DNA of 64,000 nt from Udaeobacter sp963725505 (lineage in GTDB: Bacteria; Verrucomicrobiota; Verrucomicrobiia; Chthoniobacterales; UBA10450): assembly GCA_963725505.1 (NCBI GenBank), contig CAVRYN010000005.1, forward strand, positions 620,001 through 684,000, given 5' to 3'. Position 1 is the first letter of the stretch. Every line of letters starts with the position of its first letter. The notes below the pieces were generated by a model that had not been told where the DNA came from, searched no databases, and saw only the letters and a list, made by a program, of their open reading frames with translations. A program made the translations under genes and the position numbers. Below, in pieces: positions 1-8,562 of this stretch.

Positions 1-6
1 TTACTC

Positions 7-159
7 TTAAGCAGGTGCAATCGTCGAAATTTGTACTACCGGCGCAGTTGCAGCGCCAGTTGAAGAAACGTTTTGGATTGGTTTATTATCGGCTTGAACT
101 TGTGCGGTTTGAGGGAATTTTTGTAATGCTTTAATTAAATCGGCAATGGTCTTATACAT
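7..159 (-). CDS. Hypothetical small protein, 50 aa
   Basis: Short open frame starting MYKTIADLIKAL and ending in an Ala/Thr/Val-rich tail. The frame extends upstream to 249, but the ATG at 159 is preferred because the upstream part lies in the repeat-like sequence next to the duplicated topoisomerase end. The stretch is more AT-rich than its neighbours. No motif, signal peptide or membrane segment is clear. It may be a genuine small gene cut off from its context or a chance frame; I do not recognise it. Confidence 0.3.
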   Translation of the reverse strand: MYKTIADLIKALQKFPQTAQVQADNKPIQNVSSTGAATAPVVQISTIAPA

Positions 160-225
160 GATAATTACTAAACCATTTATCTGAGTGCTGCCGGGCGTAT
201 TTTGTGAAAGACTGACCGTTTTTTC

Positions 226-381
226 CGCTCGTGTGAACCACAAAGTCACACCCAGCCCGGTTCACGCTCGCGCCGCTTTCTCCGGGAACTCGAAGCCGAC
301 TTTTCCGTCTTCCAATTTCAGATAGGCGGAGAACGGCCGGGCGCGTTTGGAGATGAAGCCGTCGAGGAGATCGGTCTTTCC
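226..381 (-). repeat. Duplicated 3' end of the topoisomerase gene, copy 1
   Basis: About 156 bp nearly identical to 1655-1811 and in the same orientation. It encodes the last ~40 residues of the topoisomerase (GKTDLLDGFISKR to FEFPEK.ARA), its stop codon and the ~35 bp downstream (CGTGTGAACCACAAAGTCAC). The frame continues to 468 as a 68-residue chimeric ORF with no start signal, so this is a non-functional gene fragment. The two copies bracket the alpha/beta hydrolase gene. Confidence 0.85.
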
Positions 382-494
382 GGGGTCGGAAGAATAGGGG
401 GGCAAATCTAACATTTGACATTTCACGAGTCGATCCAGGCGAGAATTGTCATTAGAATCCTGACTCAAGAGCAGCGCTCTAACAATGCTGCAAC

Positions 495-1631
495 TTAGGG
501 CGGGATTACCCAGTAATCAGTTGGGTTTTTCGTCGCCCTGTATTTGAGCAGATGTCGTTTTGCTGCCGGGTAGCCGTCGTGGATCAACCAAAACAGGTCT
601 TCCATGACGGGTCGCTCGAGGAAGAGACGATGCTTCCTGAGAAAGTCTTTTTTCGAAAATGAGACATCGACCAGATCAATTTTCCCGGGAAGCTGTTTCT
701 CGTAATAGAGGAACGTCTGGATCTCGTCCAGATTTGTGTCTGCTGAAAACTGTTCCGGGAGACCGATTGAATCGACGTTGTATAGGAGTTTGCCCAACAA
801 GAGCACGTTATCATCAGAGGCGACGTAAATCGTCAGCCTGTTGACCAACGCTTCCAGCTCGGATTTGAAGTTCCGATCAAATTCTTCTCGATCGACGTTG
901 GGGGCGAGAAATACTACCTGGTCCAGTTTCAGATTCCCGGCCTCCGGATCGGCGTGCAACTGTTGGAGTGCGAGACAAACGAGCCGGCAACCGAGACTGT
1001 GCGCGATAACGACAATGTTTTTTGGTTTTACTTCGTTGTTTATGGTCTTCAGCAATTCGACGAGATGCTTTGTTGACGCAGGTAGCTGAAGCAGATCGTG
1101 CGTATAGCCAAGCACCGATTCGCTGCTGGCCCAATCGAACGTAATGACATTGGCATCGATATTTAAGTCCCGCGCAATCTGCGCGCAATAAGCTGTGCTG
1201 GCGGGAAATGAAAGCCGATAGCCGTGAATCCAAATCAGCAGGGGTTTTGTAGCCTCATCCTGAAGAAATTTGAGAAACGCCGGATACGGAAGTGATTCGA
1301 CTTTCCTGATCGCGGTGGCGTCGAGCGGTGAGCCTGCCGGATAATGCTGGGGTACTTGGACCGTGATCAGTCCGTACGAGGGTTGGCCGGCGTATTCGCC
1401 AAGATAGCTGACGCTGCCATTGAGAGCAGGTCCGGCCTTTCTATCGGTAACGTAGCCGATTGTCTCGCTGAAGTTCCTTTTGACGACAAACGGCCGAATC
1501 TTGCCCTGTAACAGCGTTGTCAAAACTGCACCGAAATGCGCGGGAATCGGAAAATAAGACGCTGTAACTAATCCCAGGACGTAACAGAGGAGTACAAGAA
1601 GGAGGACATGGGCAGCTTTTTTTCGCACCAT
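495..1631 (-). CDS. Membrane-anchored alpha/beta hydrolase, DUF900/COG4782-like
   Basis: 378 aa. The N-terminal ~25 residues are one hydrophobic segment (HVLLLVLLCYVLGLV) that serves as signal anchor, so the enzyme probably faces the periplasm. The hydrolase core has the oxyanion-side IWIHGY near residue 130 and the nucleophile elbow AHSLGC near residue 210, followed by FLAPN as in DUF900 proteins. The start is unusual: the frame begins VRKK, so it is GTG or a non-ATG codon. DUF900 proteins are esterase/lipase-like with poorly known substrates. The gene stands alone between two direct copies of the topoisomerase 3' end, which suggests a later insertion at that gene's end. Family assignment is good; substrate unknown. 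Confidence 0.8.
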   Translation of the reverse strand: MVRKKAAHVLLLVLLCYVLGLVTASYFPIPAHFGAVLTTLLQGKIRPFVVKRNFSETIGYVTDRKAGPALNGSVSYLGEYAGQPSYGLITVQVPQHYPAGSPLDATAIRKVESLPYPAFLKFLQDEATKPLLIWIHGYRLSFPASTAYCAQIARDLNIDANVITFDWASSESVLGYTHDLLQLPASTKHLVELLKTINNEVKPKNIVVIAHSLGCRLVCLALQQLHADPEAGNLKLDQVVFLAPNVDREEFDRNFKSELEALVNRLTIYVASDDNVLLLGKLLYNVDSIGLPEQFSADTNLDEIQTFLYYEKQLPGKIDLVDVSFSKKDFLRKHRLFLERPVMEDLFWLIHDGYPAAKRHLLKYRATKNPTDYWVIPP

Positions 1632-1654
1632 CTACGTCCTTTAATTCTCCGCGG

Positions 1655-1811
1655 CGCTCGTGTGAACCACAAAGTCACACGCAGCCCGGTTCACGCTCGC
1701 GCCGGTTTCTCCGGGAACTCGAAGCCGACTTTTCCGTCTTCCAATTTCAGATAGGCGGAGAACGGCCGGCCGCGTTTTGAAATGAAACCATCGAGGAGAT
1801 CGGTCTTTCCC
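1655..1811 (-). repeat. Duplicated topoisomerase 3' end, copy 2 (native)
   Basis: This is the native copy of the segment repeated at 226-381. It covers the end of the topoisomerase reading frame plus about 35 bp downstream. Homology ends abruptly after the TCGGTCTTTC at 1801-1810. Confidence 0.85.
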
Positions 1812-4567
1812 GTGGTAAGAAGCTTCTGGGCCTGCTCTTTTGAAATGTCGCGGCCGAGAATCGTTTTGCTTAACTTAAATTTGCACGGGCTTTTGGCCGA
1901 CTGCGAGCGTTCACAAATATAACTGTTTTCGGTCTCAAAAATTCTGCCGCCGCACTTCGGGCATGTGCCGATGGATTCCTTTCCTGTGAAATCGATTTTC
2001 GGCGCAGCGGTCTTGGCCTTGCGTTCTCCTTTCGGCTTCGGCTCGCGCTTTTCGAATTCAAAACCAACGTCTTTTTTGTCGGTCACCACGAGAAATGCTT
2101 TGAACGGTCTGCCCTTGCGCGAAATAAAACGCTCGAGCAAATCGGTCCTGCCGGTGGTGAGCAGTTTCTTCATCTGCTCGCGGTCCATCGATCGTTGCAG
2201 GATGACTTTGCCCGATCGAAAGTCGCACGTTTTGTTTGGGCCGACTGAATTCTCGCAGACGTAGCTCATTCCGGATTCGAATACGCGTCCGCCGCACTTC
2301 GGACATTTGCCAAGCGACTCCTGTCCTGAAAAATCCACTGGTTTCGCAGCGCCGTTCTCCTGACCGTTTGGTCCGAAATCGAACTCTGCTTTGAACTCGT
2401 CGTTTAGTTTGAGCACCGCATCAAACCGTTTGCCTTTCCTGCTGCGAAAGCCGCCCAATGGCCCGACTTGTTTGTCGCGTACGAGCGTCTCGAACTCGTC
2501 ACGGCTCAGCAACCGGCCGGCGATCGTTTTCCAAATCGTAAAGTCGCATTCCTCATTTGTACAGGTGAAGCTCTTGAATCGCTCGATGATGGGCGAGCGG
2601 CACTTGGGGCATTGGCCGAACGGTTCGCTGTCGGGCATGTGTTCGTCGGGATGAAAATGTTTGGCTTTGCCAACGATATCATTCGTGAGCTCGCGGATGT
2701 CGCGCATGAACGCGTCGCGCGTAAGCTTGCGATGCTCGATTTCGCGCAGGCGAAATTCCCATTCGCCTGTCAGCTCTGGGCTGGTTAGCTCGGGCACCGC
2801 GTTTTTCAAAAGAGTGATCGTCTGGATCGCCTTGGCTGTCGGCTGTAGCTCCTTCCCGTGGCGCACCAGATAATGCGCTGAGATTAATGTCTCGATGATG
2901 GTTGCGCGCGTCGCGGGCGTGCCGAGTCCTTTCTCCTTCATTGCATCGCGTAAGTCTTCGTCTTCAACAAGTTTCCCGGCGGCTTCCATCGCGCTCAGAA
3001 TCGTCCCTTCGTTGTAGCGCGCCGGCGGCTTGGTCTGTTCCGTTTTAATTTCGATGTGCTCGGTCGCAACGCGCTCGCCCTGGTTCACGCTTGGCAAATT
3101 CTCTTCCGGTTTGTCACCGGCAGCTTCGCGCCCATAAACCTCCAGCCAGCCGGGCGCGACAAGAATCTTCCCTTCCGTTTTGAACGGCTCGCCCTCTACG
3201 CGCGTGATCCGAGTCGTGTTCTCGTATTGCGCAGGCGGAAAGAACACGGCCACAAAGCGTTTGGTCACCATGTCGAAGAGCGCGCGCTCCTGATTGTCCA
3301 AGGAGCGGGGAACGGCGCCGGTTGGAATAATGGCAAAGTGATCGCCAACTTTCGCGTTGTTGAAGATGCGCTTGTTTGGCTTGACCCAATTATTGTCGAG
3401 GACTTTTCGCGCGAATGGATTGTCGATCTTTCCCAATGTCGATCTTACTGTCGGAAGATAATCTTCCGGCAAAGCGCGCGAATCCGTGCGCGGATAGGTA
3501 ATGGCCTTGTGCCTTTCGTAAAGCGCCTGCGCGATTTGCAGGGTGCGTTTCGCGGAGAACCCGAGCCGACTGTTCGCTTCGCGCTGCAATGCAGTGAGAT
3601 CATAGAGTTGAGGAGCGACTTGCGTAGTCGGCTTCTTTTCTTCCAGCTCGACGATGCCCTGCTTACCGCTGCACTTGCGCTGAATGGCCTCGGCAATTTC
3701 GTGGTGCCACAATCGCGGCGCGGCGCGATGCTCGTCCCACAGCGAGCCGTTTTCAGAGTCAAGCCGTTGCTCGGCATTGGGCAGATTCAATTGAAGACGA
3801 GCCAGCAGTCTCTTCGTTCTCTCAATTTCGCTTTCTTCTTTCTTGAACCCTTCGTCGAACCAGCGTCCCGCATATTCGCCCACCGCCCCGCGGAACGTGC
3901 CGATGATCTCGTGCACCTCGCGTGGCTTAAACTCCTTAATTTTGTTCTCCCGGTCCACGATGATGGTCAGCGTTGGCGTCTGGACACGACCAAGTGAAGT
4001 CACGGAGCTGCCGCGGCCACCGCTGAGCCGCAATGTAAATGCGCGCGTTGCGTTGATCCCGACAAGCCAGTCCGCCTCGTTTCGGCTCCGGGCCGCGCTG
4101 GCCAGCGGTTGCATCTCAGCGTCGCTGCGCAATCGCGCGAACGCGTCGCGAATAGCCTCCGGCGTCATCGATTGGAGCCAGAGACGCTTGATCGGCTTTT
4201 TCGTGCGGGCGTATTGGATGATATACCGAAAGATAAGTTCGCCTTCCCGGCCAGCGTCGCATGCGTTGATGATCTCGGAAACGTTCTTGTCTTTGATAAG
4301 CTTGCGAAGAACATTGACCCGGCCGCCCATTTTTTCCGCGGGCTCAAGCTCAAATTCGAGCGGCATGATAGGCAGCTTCTTCATGTCCCATTTGTCCTGT
4401 TCTTTCATGGAAGCAGGGACCGCGAGCGTAAAGAGATGGCCGACGGCCCACGAGATCAGGTATTGCTCGTTCTCGTAGTCGTCCTTGCCTTTTTTGAAGC
4501 CGCCAAGTGCCTTGGCGATGTCGCTCGCGACCGAGGGCTTCTCGGTAATGATGAGGGACTTGGACAT
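1691..4567 (-). CDS. topB: Type IA DNA topoisomerase, topoisomerase III-like with three C-terminal zinc-ribbon modules
   Basis: 958 aa. The Toprim domain starts at once (SLIITEKPSVASDIAKAL) and carries the acidic DAGREGELIFRY motif near residue 105. The catalytic tyrosine lies in ITYPRTDSR near residue 360. TSLGRVQTPTL is typical of the TopB group. After about residue 640 come three Cys4-type ribbons (CPKCRSP..CTNEEC, CPKCGGRVF..C, CPKCGGRIF..C), each followed by a repeat of the form DLL(E/D)(R/G)FISR/KG, a pattern known from topoisomerase C-terminal regions. The protein is longer than E. coli TopB because of these modules. It relaxes or decatenates DNA by passing a single strand through a transient 5'-phosphotyrosyl break. 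Its 3' end is duplicated at 226-381. Confidence 0.93.
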   Translation of the reverse strand: MSKSLIITEKPSVASDIAKALGGFKKGKDDYENEQYLISWAVGHLFTLAVPASMKEQDKWDMKKLPIMPLEFELEPAEKMGGRVNVLRKLIKDKNVSEIINACDAGREGELIFRYIIQYARTKKPIKRLWLQSMTPEAIRDAFARLRSDAEMQPLASAARSRNEADWLVGINATRAFTLRLSGGRGSSVTSLGRVQTPTLTIIVDRENKIKEFKPREVHEIIGTFRGAVGEYAGRWFDEGFKKEESEIERTKRLLARLQLNLPNAEQRLDSENGSLWDEHRAAPRLWHHEIAEAIQRKCSGKQGIVELEEKKPTTQVAPQLYDLTALQREANSRLGFSAKRTLQIAQALYERHKAITYPRTDSRALPEDYLPTVRSTLGKIDNPFARKVLDNNWVKPNKRIFNNAKVGDHFAIIPTGAVPRSLDNQERALFDMVTKRFVAVFFPPAQYENTTRITRVEGEPFKTEGKILVAPGWLEVYGREAAGDKPEENLPSVNQGERVATEHIEIKTEQTKPPARYNEGTILSAMEAAGKLVEDEDLRDAMKEKGLGTPATRATIIETLISAHYLVRHGKELQPTAKAIQTITLLKNAVPELTSPELTGEWEFRLREIEHRKLTRDAFMRDIRELTNDIVGKAKHFHPDEHMPDSEPFGQCPKCRSPIIERFKSFTCTNEECDFTIWKTIAGRLLSRDEFETLVRDKQVGPLGGFRSRKGKRFDAVLKLNDEFKAEFDFGPNGQENGAAKPVDFSGQESLGKCPKCGGRVFESGMSYVCENSVGPNKTCDFRSGKVILQRSMDREQMKKLLTTGRTDLLERFISRKGRPFKAFLVVTDKKDVGFEFEKREPKPKGERKAKTAAPKIDFTGKESIGTCPKCGGRIFETENSYICERSQSAKSPCKFKLSKTILGRDISKEQAQKLLTTGKTDLLDGFISKRGRPFSAYLKLEDGKVGFEFPEKPARA

Positions 4568-4647
4568 GGGGCAGGAATCGAACCCAGTTAGGGCGTCTTT
4601 GCAAGTCAGAGCCGTTTTAGCACGCGCGCCAGGGTTGCGCGATCGGA

Positions 4648-5031
4648 CTACTCAGGTCCCTCGTAGGCCACGCCTAACTCCTGAGCAACGCCGTGCAGGG
4701 GGCGGTCGTGGGTCCAGAGCTTCGCGCCAGCCAACAGTACAGCGCCAAGCAAAAGCACGTCCACCCAGCTTAAACCGCGTCCCCACAATTTTCGCCGGTC
4801 GATCAATGCCAGCAGTTCCCCAAATGTGGCATCCGGCAATTCCGGCAAGAGCATCAAGCGTGTTAGAATCTCAGCTCGGCGTGCGAGTGTTCCGCAAGCA
4901 AGCTCGCCGATCACGGCCTGATGCACATAAATTTGCTTCGCTCCCAAGGCTTGACTGAATTCGTCGTCGGTCTCGTGCAGATGATCGATCCATACGGAGG
5001 AGTCCGCGAGCAGCCTCGATTTCATTTCCAA
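4648..5031 (-). CDS. vapC: PIN-domain ribonuclease toxin, VapC family
   Basis: 127 aa. The PIN fold shows its first acidic residue in LLADSSVWIDHL, a central conserved glutamate in AVIGELACG, and the C-terminal acidic residues around LSWVDVLLLGAV and WTHDRPL. PIN toxins cleave RNA, often tRNA or rRNA, and are held inactive by the partner antitoxin. The start overlaps the end of the vapB-like gene by about 10 bp, the usual antitoxin-toxin arrangement, so the two are probably co-transcribed and translationally coupled. Confidence 0.88.
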   Translation of the reverse strand: MEMKSRLLADSSVWIDHLHETDDEFSQALGAKQIYVHQAVIGELACGTLARRAEILTRLMLLPELPDATFGELLALIDRRKLWGRGLSWVDVLLLGAVLLAGAKLWTHDRPLHGVAQELGVAYEGPE

Positions 5032-5216
5032 GGCTTTCGACGTGGCGCGGCCTTTGCATGAGGATCAGTTCCGCCCAGAGCAATCAACCGCTTCGCTACG
5101 TGATCTTGGATCAAAGCCCGTAGCCCCATGTGTAGCAGCTTCGTTTTCTCTTTTTCGCCCGTGTAGCGCTGCGCCTCAGCGAGCAAGTTATCGTCAATGT
5201 TAACCGTCGTTCTCAT
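5022..5216 (-). CDS. vapB: VapB-type antitoxin
   Basis: 64 aa from the ATG at 5216. The frame is open further upstream, but the palindrome covering 5214-5233 and the family start MRTTVNIDDNLL support this start. The N-terminal beta strand TTVNIDDNLLAEAQRYTG is the ribbon-helix-helix DNA-binding part of VapB antitoxins (DUF2191 type). The basic tail (AAPRRKPWK) would contact the toxin. It precedes and overlaps vapC. It is expected to neutralise the PIN toxin and repress the operon through the palindrome at its own start. Confidence 0.85.
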   Translation of the reverse strand: MRTTVNIDDNLLAEAQRYTGEKEKTKLLHMGLRALIQDHVAKRLIALGGTDPHAKAAPRRKPWK

Positions 5217-5233
5217 GCATATAATGATGCATG
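5214..5233 (-). promoter_or_regulatory. Probable VapB operator palindrome over the vapB start
   Basis: Inverted repeat CATGCAT-6 bp-ATGCATG overlapping the vapB start codon, with an AT-rich spacer that could form part of a -10 element. Position and symmetry fit autoregulation by a ribbon-helix-helix antitoxin dimer. Binding is inferred. Confidence 0.55.
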
Positions 5234-5255
5234 ATTCGTATGCGCACGTCAAACG

Positions 5256-6356
5256 CTATCCCAACTTGACGAAATATTTTCCGGGCAATTGTTTGACCAG
5301 GCGCTTCAGCTCCAACTGCAACAATGTCGATGAGACGGCTGCGCTCGGCAATTCGCTCTTTGCGGTGATATCGTCAATGGACGTTTCAGTCGCATCAATC
5401 GCGTCATAGACCCGGCGCTCTTCGTCGGAAAGCGGCGGCAACGGGCGGGCGATGGCTTCCGGCGCTGGTTTGGTATCGGGAAGAAGGATCTGCAAATCAT
5501 CCAGAATATCGCCGGCGTCCATCACAAGCTTGGCGCCTTGCTGGATCAGCCGATTCGATCCCATCGCGCTCGGGGCGTTGATGTGGCCGGGCACCGCGTA
5601 CACCGATCGGCCTTGTTCCAATGCCTGCGCCGCGGTGATGAGCGCACCGCTGTTCAATCCTGCTTCAACTACTAGAATGCCGTGGCTCCACCCGGAGATG
5701 ATTCGGTTGCGCATCGGAAAAGTTTGTCGATCAGGTTCAATTTCCATTGAAAATTCGGACACGACCGCGCCATTTCCGTTCTGGATTTTCTCGGCCAGCG
5801 CAGCGTTTTCCGGCGGATAGAGTTTGGCCAAACCAGCTCCGATCACTGCGATCGTGCGTCCTTTTGCCGCGAGCGCCCCTTGATGAGCGGCAGTGTCGAT
5901 CCCGCGCGCCAAGCCGCTAATTACGGTCAATCCGGCGTAAGCAAGTTGATAGGACAGTTTCTTCGCCGACTCCGTGCCGTAATGCGTGGTGCGTCGCGCG
6001 CCGATGATCCCGATGGCGTGATGATCGCGCTCTTGCAGTTCGCCCCAAACGTAGAGCACGATCGGTGGCGCATGGATCTCGCGCAGTGACCGGGGATACG
6101 ATGGCGACTCCTGCGTGATAACAGTCGCGCCAAAATCGCGGACGCGTCTGAGCTCCTCGGCAAGATCGACAGTCGCTTCCCAGTTTGCAATCTGGTCGGC
6201 AACCTCGTTACCGATTCCTTCCACCTTGCGAAGCTCGGTGCGCTTTGCCGCAAGGATTTGTTGCGGTTCCTTGAAAACCGCCAGCAATTTGCGCAGCCTC
6301 ACCGGTCCAACGGTCGGCAGCATATTGAGCGCGATGCAGGCTTCAGTCGCGTTCAT
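5256..6356 (-). CDS. dprA: DNA-processing protein DprA/Smf
   Basis: 366 aa. N-terminal helix-hairpin-helix region (LPTVGPVRLRKLL, VEGIGNEVADQI), then the Rossmann-like DprA domain with IGIIGARRTTHYG and SGLARGIDTAAHQGAL near residues 115-160, the DRQTFPMRNRIISG motif and VEAGLNSGALITA. A small winged-helix DML1-like domain ends the protein. DprA binds incoming single-stranded DNA and loads RecA during transformation. It follows ssb on the same strand, separated by a palindromic repeat, so the ssb-dprA pair is thematically coherent. Confidence 0.95.
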   Translation of the reverse strand: MNATEACIALNMLPTVGPVRLRKLLAVFKEPQQILAAKRTELRKVEGIGNEVADQIANWEATVDLAEELRRVRDFGATVITQESPSYPRSLREIHAPPIVLYVWGELQERDHHAIGIIGARRTTHYGTESAKKLSYQLAYAGLTVISGLARGIDTAAHQGALAAKGRTIAVIGAGLAKLYPPENAALAEKIQNGNGAVVSEFSMEIEPDRQTFPMRNRIISGWSHGILVVEAGLNSGALITAAQALEQGRSVYAVPGHINAPSAMGSNRLIQQGAKLVMDAGDILDDLQILLPDTKPAPEAIARPLPPLSDEERRVYDAIDATETSIDDITAKSELPSAAVSSTLLQLELKRLVKQLPGKYFVKLG

Positions 6357-6365
6357 TTCAAGATT

Positions 6366-6414
6366 GTGGCATGGGCTTCCAGCCCATCTTCCATCGGCAG
6401 GATGCCGATGCCAC
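6366..6414. repeat. Intergenic palindromic repeat between ssb and dprA
   Basis: Composite hairpins: GTGGCATGGGC..GCCCAT followed by GGCAGGATGCCGATGCCAC. The outer ends GTGGCAT/ATGCCAC pair. It resembles other REP-like palindromes in this window and may also act as an intercistronic RNA structure. Confidence 0.6.
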
Positions 6415-6416
6415 GC

Positions 6417-6872
6417 CTAAAACGGGATCTCGTCTTCGTCCGGTGCAGCTGAACCCGATGGTTTCGGCGGTGCGCTGGTCTTGGCGCTACCCGGTTGTCG
6501 ATCTTCGCCTGCGGCCTCGGCAGCACCAGCTCCACTGGGCCGACCACCCAGCAACTGCATGCTCTCGCCTACCACGCGCAGCTTCGTTCGCTTCTGCCCG
6601 GTCTGCTTGTCATCCCAAGTGTCCATTTGCAAACGGCCTTCGATGAAAACCGGCCTTCCTTTTTTCAGGTATTCACCGGCGATCTCCGCGAGACGCGCCC
6701 ATAGAACGACATCCACATAGGTGACGTCCTCGCGTCTTTCTCCGCTGTCGGTGGTGTAAACGCGATTGACCGCAATGCCGAGGTCGCAGACGGCGCTGCC
6801 TTTGGGCGTGTAACGCACCTCGGGGTCGCGGGTGAGATTTCCGAGCAGAATGACTTTGTTAAAGCTGGCCAT
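6417..6872 (-). CDS. ssb: Single-stranded DNA-binding protein
   Basis: 151 aa. OB-fold domain in residues 1-105 (NKVILLGNLTRDPEVRYT, VDVVLWARLAEIAGEYLKKG, FIEGRLQMDTWDD), then a disordered Gly/Ala/Pro-rich linker and the conserved acidic tip DEDEIPF, which recruits partner proteins. Length and tip are typical for bacterial SSB. It coats single-stranded DNA in replication, repair and transformation. It sits 18 bp downstream of rpsF in the same orientation, the classical rpsF-ssb arrangement, with dprA after it. Confidence 0.97.
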   Translation of the reverse strand: MASFNKVILLGNLTRDPEVRYTPKGSAVCDLGIAVNRVYTTDSGERREDVTYVDVVLWARLAEIAGEYLKKGRPVFIEGRLQMDTWDDKQTGQKRTKLRVVGESMQLLGGRPSGAGAAEAAGEDRQPGSAKTSAPPKPSGSAAPDEDEIPF

Positions 6873-6890
6873 TCCCGCCTTATAGCGAAA

Positions 6891-7220
6891 TTATTTGGCT
6901 TTTGCCAACTTTTTCCCCAGTTTCTCCTTCGTGTCGGGGAGACGCTGGTAATTCTGGCGATACACTTCCGGATCGAGCTTAAATTTCGCACGCAGCTTCG
7001 CAATCAATTCCGGATCGGCGTTGAAAATAAAATTAACGTAATAGCCGGAATCGAGTGGGCCGGCCACGTAGGAGAATTGGCGCTTATCCATTTTTTGCAC
7101 CTGTTCAACCTGAGCCCCTTCTTTTTGAAACTCCGATTCCAATCGATCGATGATTTCCCTCAGGGTGTCCTCTTTGCCCTGAGCGTTCAGCACCAGCAGC
7201 GCTTCGTAACGGTGGTTCAT
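6891..7220 (-). CDS. rpsF: 30S ribosomal protein S6
   Basis: 109 aa, the usual S6 size. The ferredoxin-like fold is recognisable from RYEALLVLNAQGKEDTL, the GPLDSGYYVNFIF strand and a basic C-terminus. S6 binds S18 and 16S rRNA in the platform of the small subunit. Its ATG overlaps the stop codon of pth by 4 bp (ATGA type), indicating translational coupling, and ssb follows. No rpsR or rplI is present next to it, unlike in many bacteria. Confidence 0.97.
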   Translation of the reverse strand: MNHRYEALLVLNAQGKEDTLREIIDRLESEFQKEGAQVEQVQKMDKRQFSYVAGPLDSGYYVNFIFNADPELIAKLRAKFKLDPEVYRQNYQRLPDTKEKLGKKLAKAK

Positions 7221-7819
7221 ATTTTTTCGGTTTGTTTATCCGGCATGCTTTCGGGGTTGAAAGTGTTCATCGCGGAAACGAGGCCGTTGTCAATCGTGCA
7301 TTTCACCGCTTCCACTGCGCGATTGATTGTCGATCTAACCAGAGCTTTCTCCTCCTCAAAAAAGCGGCTTAACACGTAATCGACTGATCCTTCGCGCGGC
7401 GCCTCGCCGATGCCGATGCGCAAGCGCGGGATTTCCTCGGTTCCGAATTGCATGATAATCGATTCAAGGCCGTTGTGGCCGCCTGACCCGCCGCGTGCCC
7501 GCAATCGCACACGCCCCAGCGGCAGAGAAAAATCGTCGAGCGCGACCAGAATTTGCTGCGGCTCGATTTTGTAAAACTGCGCAACTGCGAAAACTGGATA
7601 GCCGCTGCGATTCATGAAGCTCAGCGGTTTGATGAGAAACACAGCCCCGCATTTCGTTGAGAGCGCGTCCCACTTTCCCGATCTTTCCCATGTCGATCCA
7701 AACTGCGCAGCGAACTGATCAATCACCATGAAGCCGATGTTGTGGCGCGTGGCCACGTATTCGGGGCCGGGATTTCCGAGACCCGCGACCAACCGAATTG
7801 GTTTTTCTTCCACTGTCAC
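7217..7819 (-). CDS. pth: Peptidyl-tRNA hydrolase
   Basis: 200 aa. Signature features of Pth: VAGLGNPGPEYVATRHNIGFMVID with the catalytic His in RHN, the LIKPLSFMNRSG segment, and DDFSLPLGRVRLRARGGSGGHNGLESI. The enzyme releases peptides from peptidyl-tRNAs that drop off ribosomes. It lies in the order prs-rplY-pth-rpsF, common in bacteria, and overlaps rpsF by 4 bp. Nothing appears unusual. Confidence 0.96.
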   Translation of the reverse strand: MTVEEKPIRLVAGLGNPGPEYVATRHNIGFMVIDQFAAQFGSTWERSGKWDALSTKCGAVFLIKPLSFMNRSGYPVFAVAQFYKIEPQQILVALDDFSLPLGRVRLRARGGSGGHNGLESIIMQFGTEEIPRLRIGIGEAPREGSVDYVLSRFFEEEKALVRSTINRAVEAVKCTIDNGLVSAMNTFNPESMPDKQTEKI

Positions 7820-7848
7820 GCAATCGAAGATCCAAAATCGAAAAGGGA

Positions 7849-8562
7849 TTACTTCTTCTGCTCCTTCTCTTTTGAAGGTTTTTCCTTCGCAGCCGCAGCG
7901 GGCGCAGTAGCAGCTTCGCCCTCTTCCTTTTTCTCGGTGATCACTTCCGGCCCCGCGGCCGCCGCTTCGGCCTCCGCGACTACTGGCTCTTCTTCAACTA
8001 CGGGAGCGACCACGGAAAATGCAGTGAGATCGGCCTGCACCTTTGGCGTTACTCCGGAAGGAAATTGAATGTCGCGAACGTGAATGGAATCACCAATGTT
8101 CAGCTGCGAGACATCCACCGTGATCCGATCCGGCAAATCGCCGGGCAGACATTCAATTGCCAGCGCACGCAAGCTTTGCTCCAGCAATCCGCCAAAAGTT
8201 TTAACGCCAATAGCGATGCCCGTCGATTCGAGAGGAACTTCGGCCTGAATCATCTGGTCCATGGAGATGGCGTGAAAATCTACATGGCGAATGTCGCCGC
8301 CGATGGGCGAGTGCTGCACTTCCTGCACGAGCGCGGTGCGACTGGATCCTTCGCCGGCGATCTCCAGTTCAACCAAAACGTTTTCTCCGGAAGCCTGGCT
8401 CATCATGGCGTTGATATCGCGCGCGGCGACTTGCAGCGGCTGCGGTTTGTTGTTGCCGCCGTAGATAACCGCAGGAATCAGTCCGCGCGCTCTCAGTTTG
8501 TGCACAGCAGAGCGTCCCACGTTCGTTCGCGGTTCTGCTTTAAGCTTAACTTGTTTTGCCAT
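7849..8562 (-). CDS. rplY: 50S ribosomal protein L25/Ctc family
   Basis: 237 aa. The N-terminal ~95 residues are the L25 5S-rRNA-binding domain (LKAEPRTNVGRSAVHKLRARG, PAVIYGG). The next ~90 form the TL5/Ctc beta domain (AEVPLESTGIAIGVK, DLPDRITVDVSQLNIGDSIHV). The tail is a long low-complexity Ala/Glu/Lys region ending KEKEQKK. The gene overlaps the 3' end of prs by 17 bp and is followed by pth, so it belongs to the same transcript. Confidence 0.95.
   Translation of the reverse strand: MAKQVKLKAEPRTNVGRSAVHKLRARGLIPAVIYGGNNKPQPLQVAARDINAMMSQASGENVLVELEIAGEGSSRTALVQEVQHSPIGGDIRHVDFHAISMDQMIQAEVPLESTGIAIGVKTFGGLLEQSLRALAIECLPGDLPDRITVDVSQLNIGDSIHVRDIQFPSGVTPKVQADLTAFSVVAPVVEEEPVVAEAEAAAAGPEVITEKKEEGEAATAPAAAAKEKPSKEKEQKK

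Noticed and set aside
262..468. 68-aa ORF as an independent gene
   Set aside because: Its C-terminal ~40 residues are a copy of the topoisomerase end and the rest is unrelated fusion sequence without a ribosome-binding site.
3056..3997. 313-aa plus-strand frame
   Set aside because: It lies antisense within the topoisomerase gene, has no family features and reflects GC-biased codon use of the true gene.
4568..4650. Possible tRNA on the minus strand with GGTTCGATTCC
   Set aside because: The T-loop-like string is present, but neither a T stem nor an acceptor stem forms, and no D arm was found. It may be a tRNA remnant, but I cannot support a gene.
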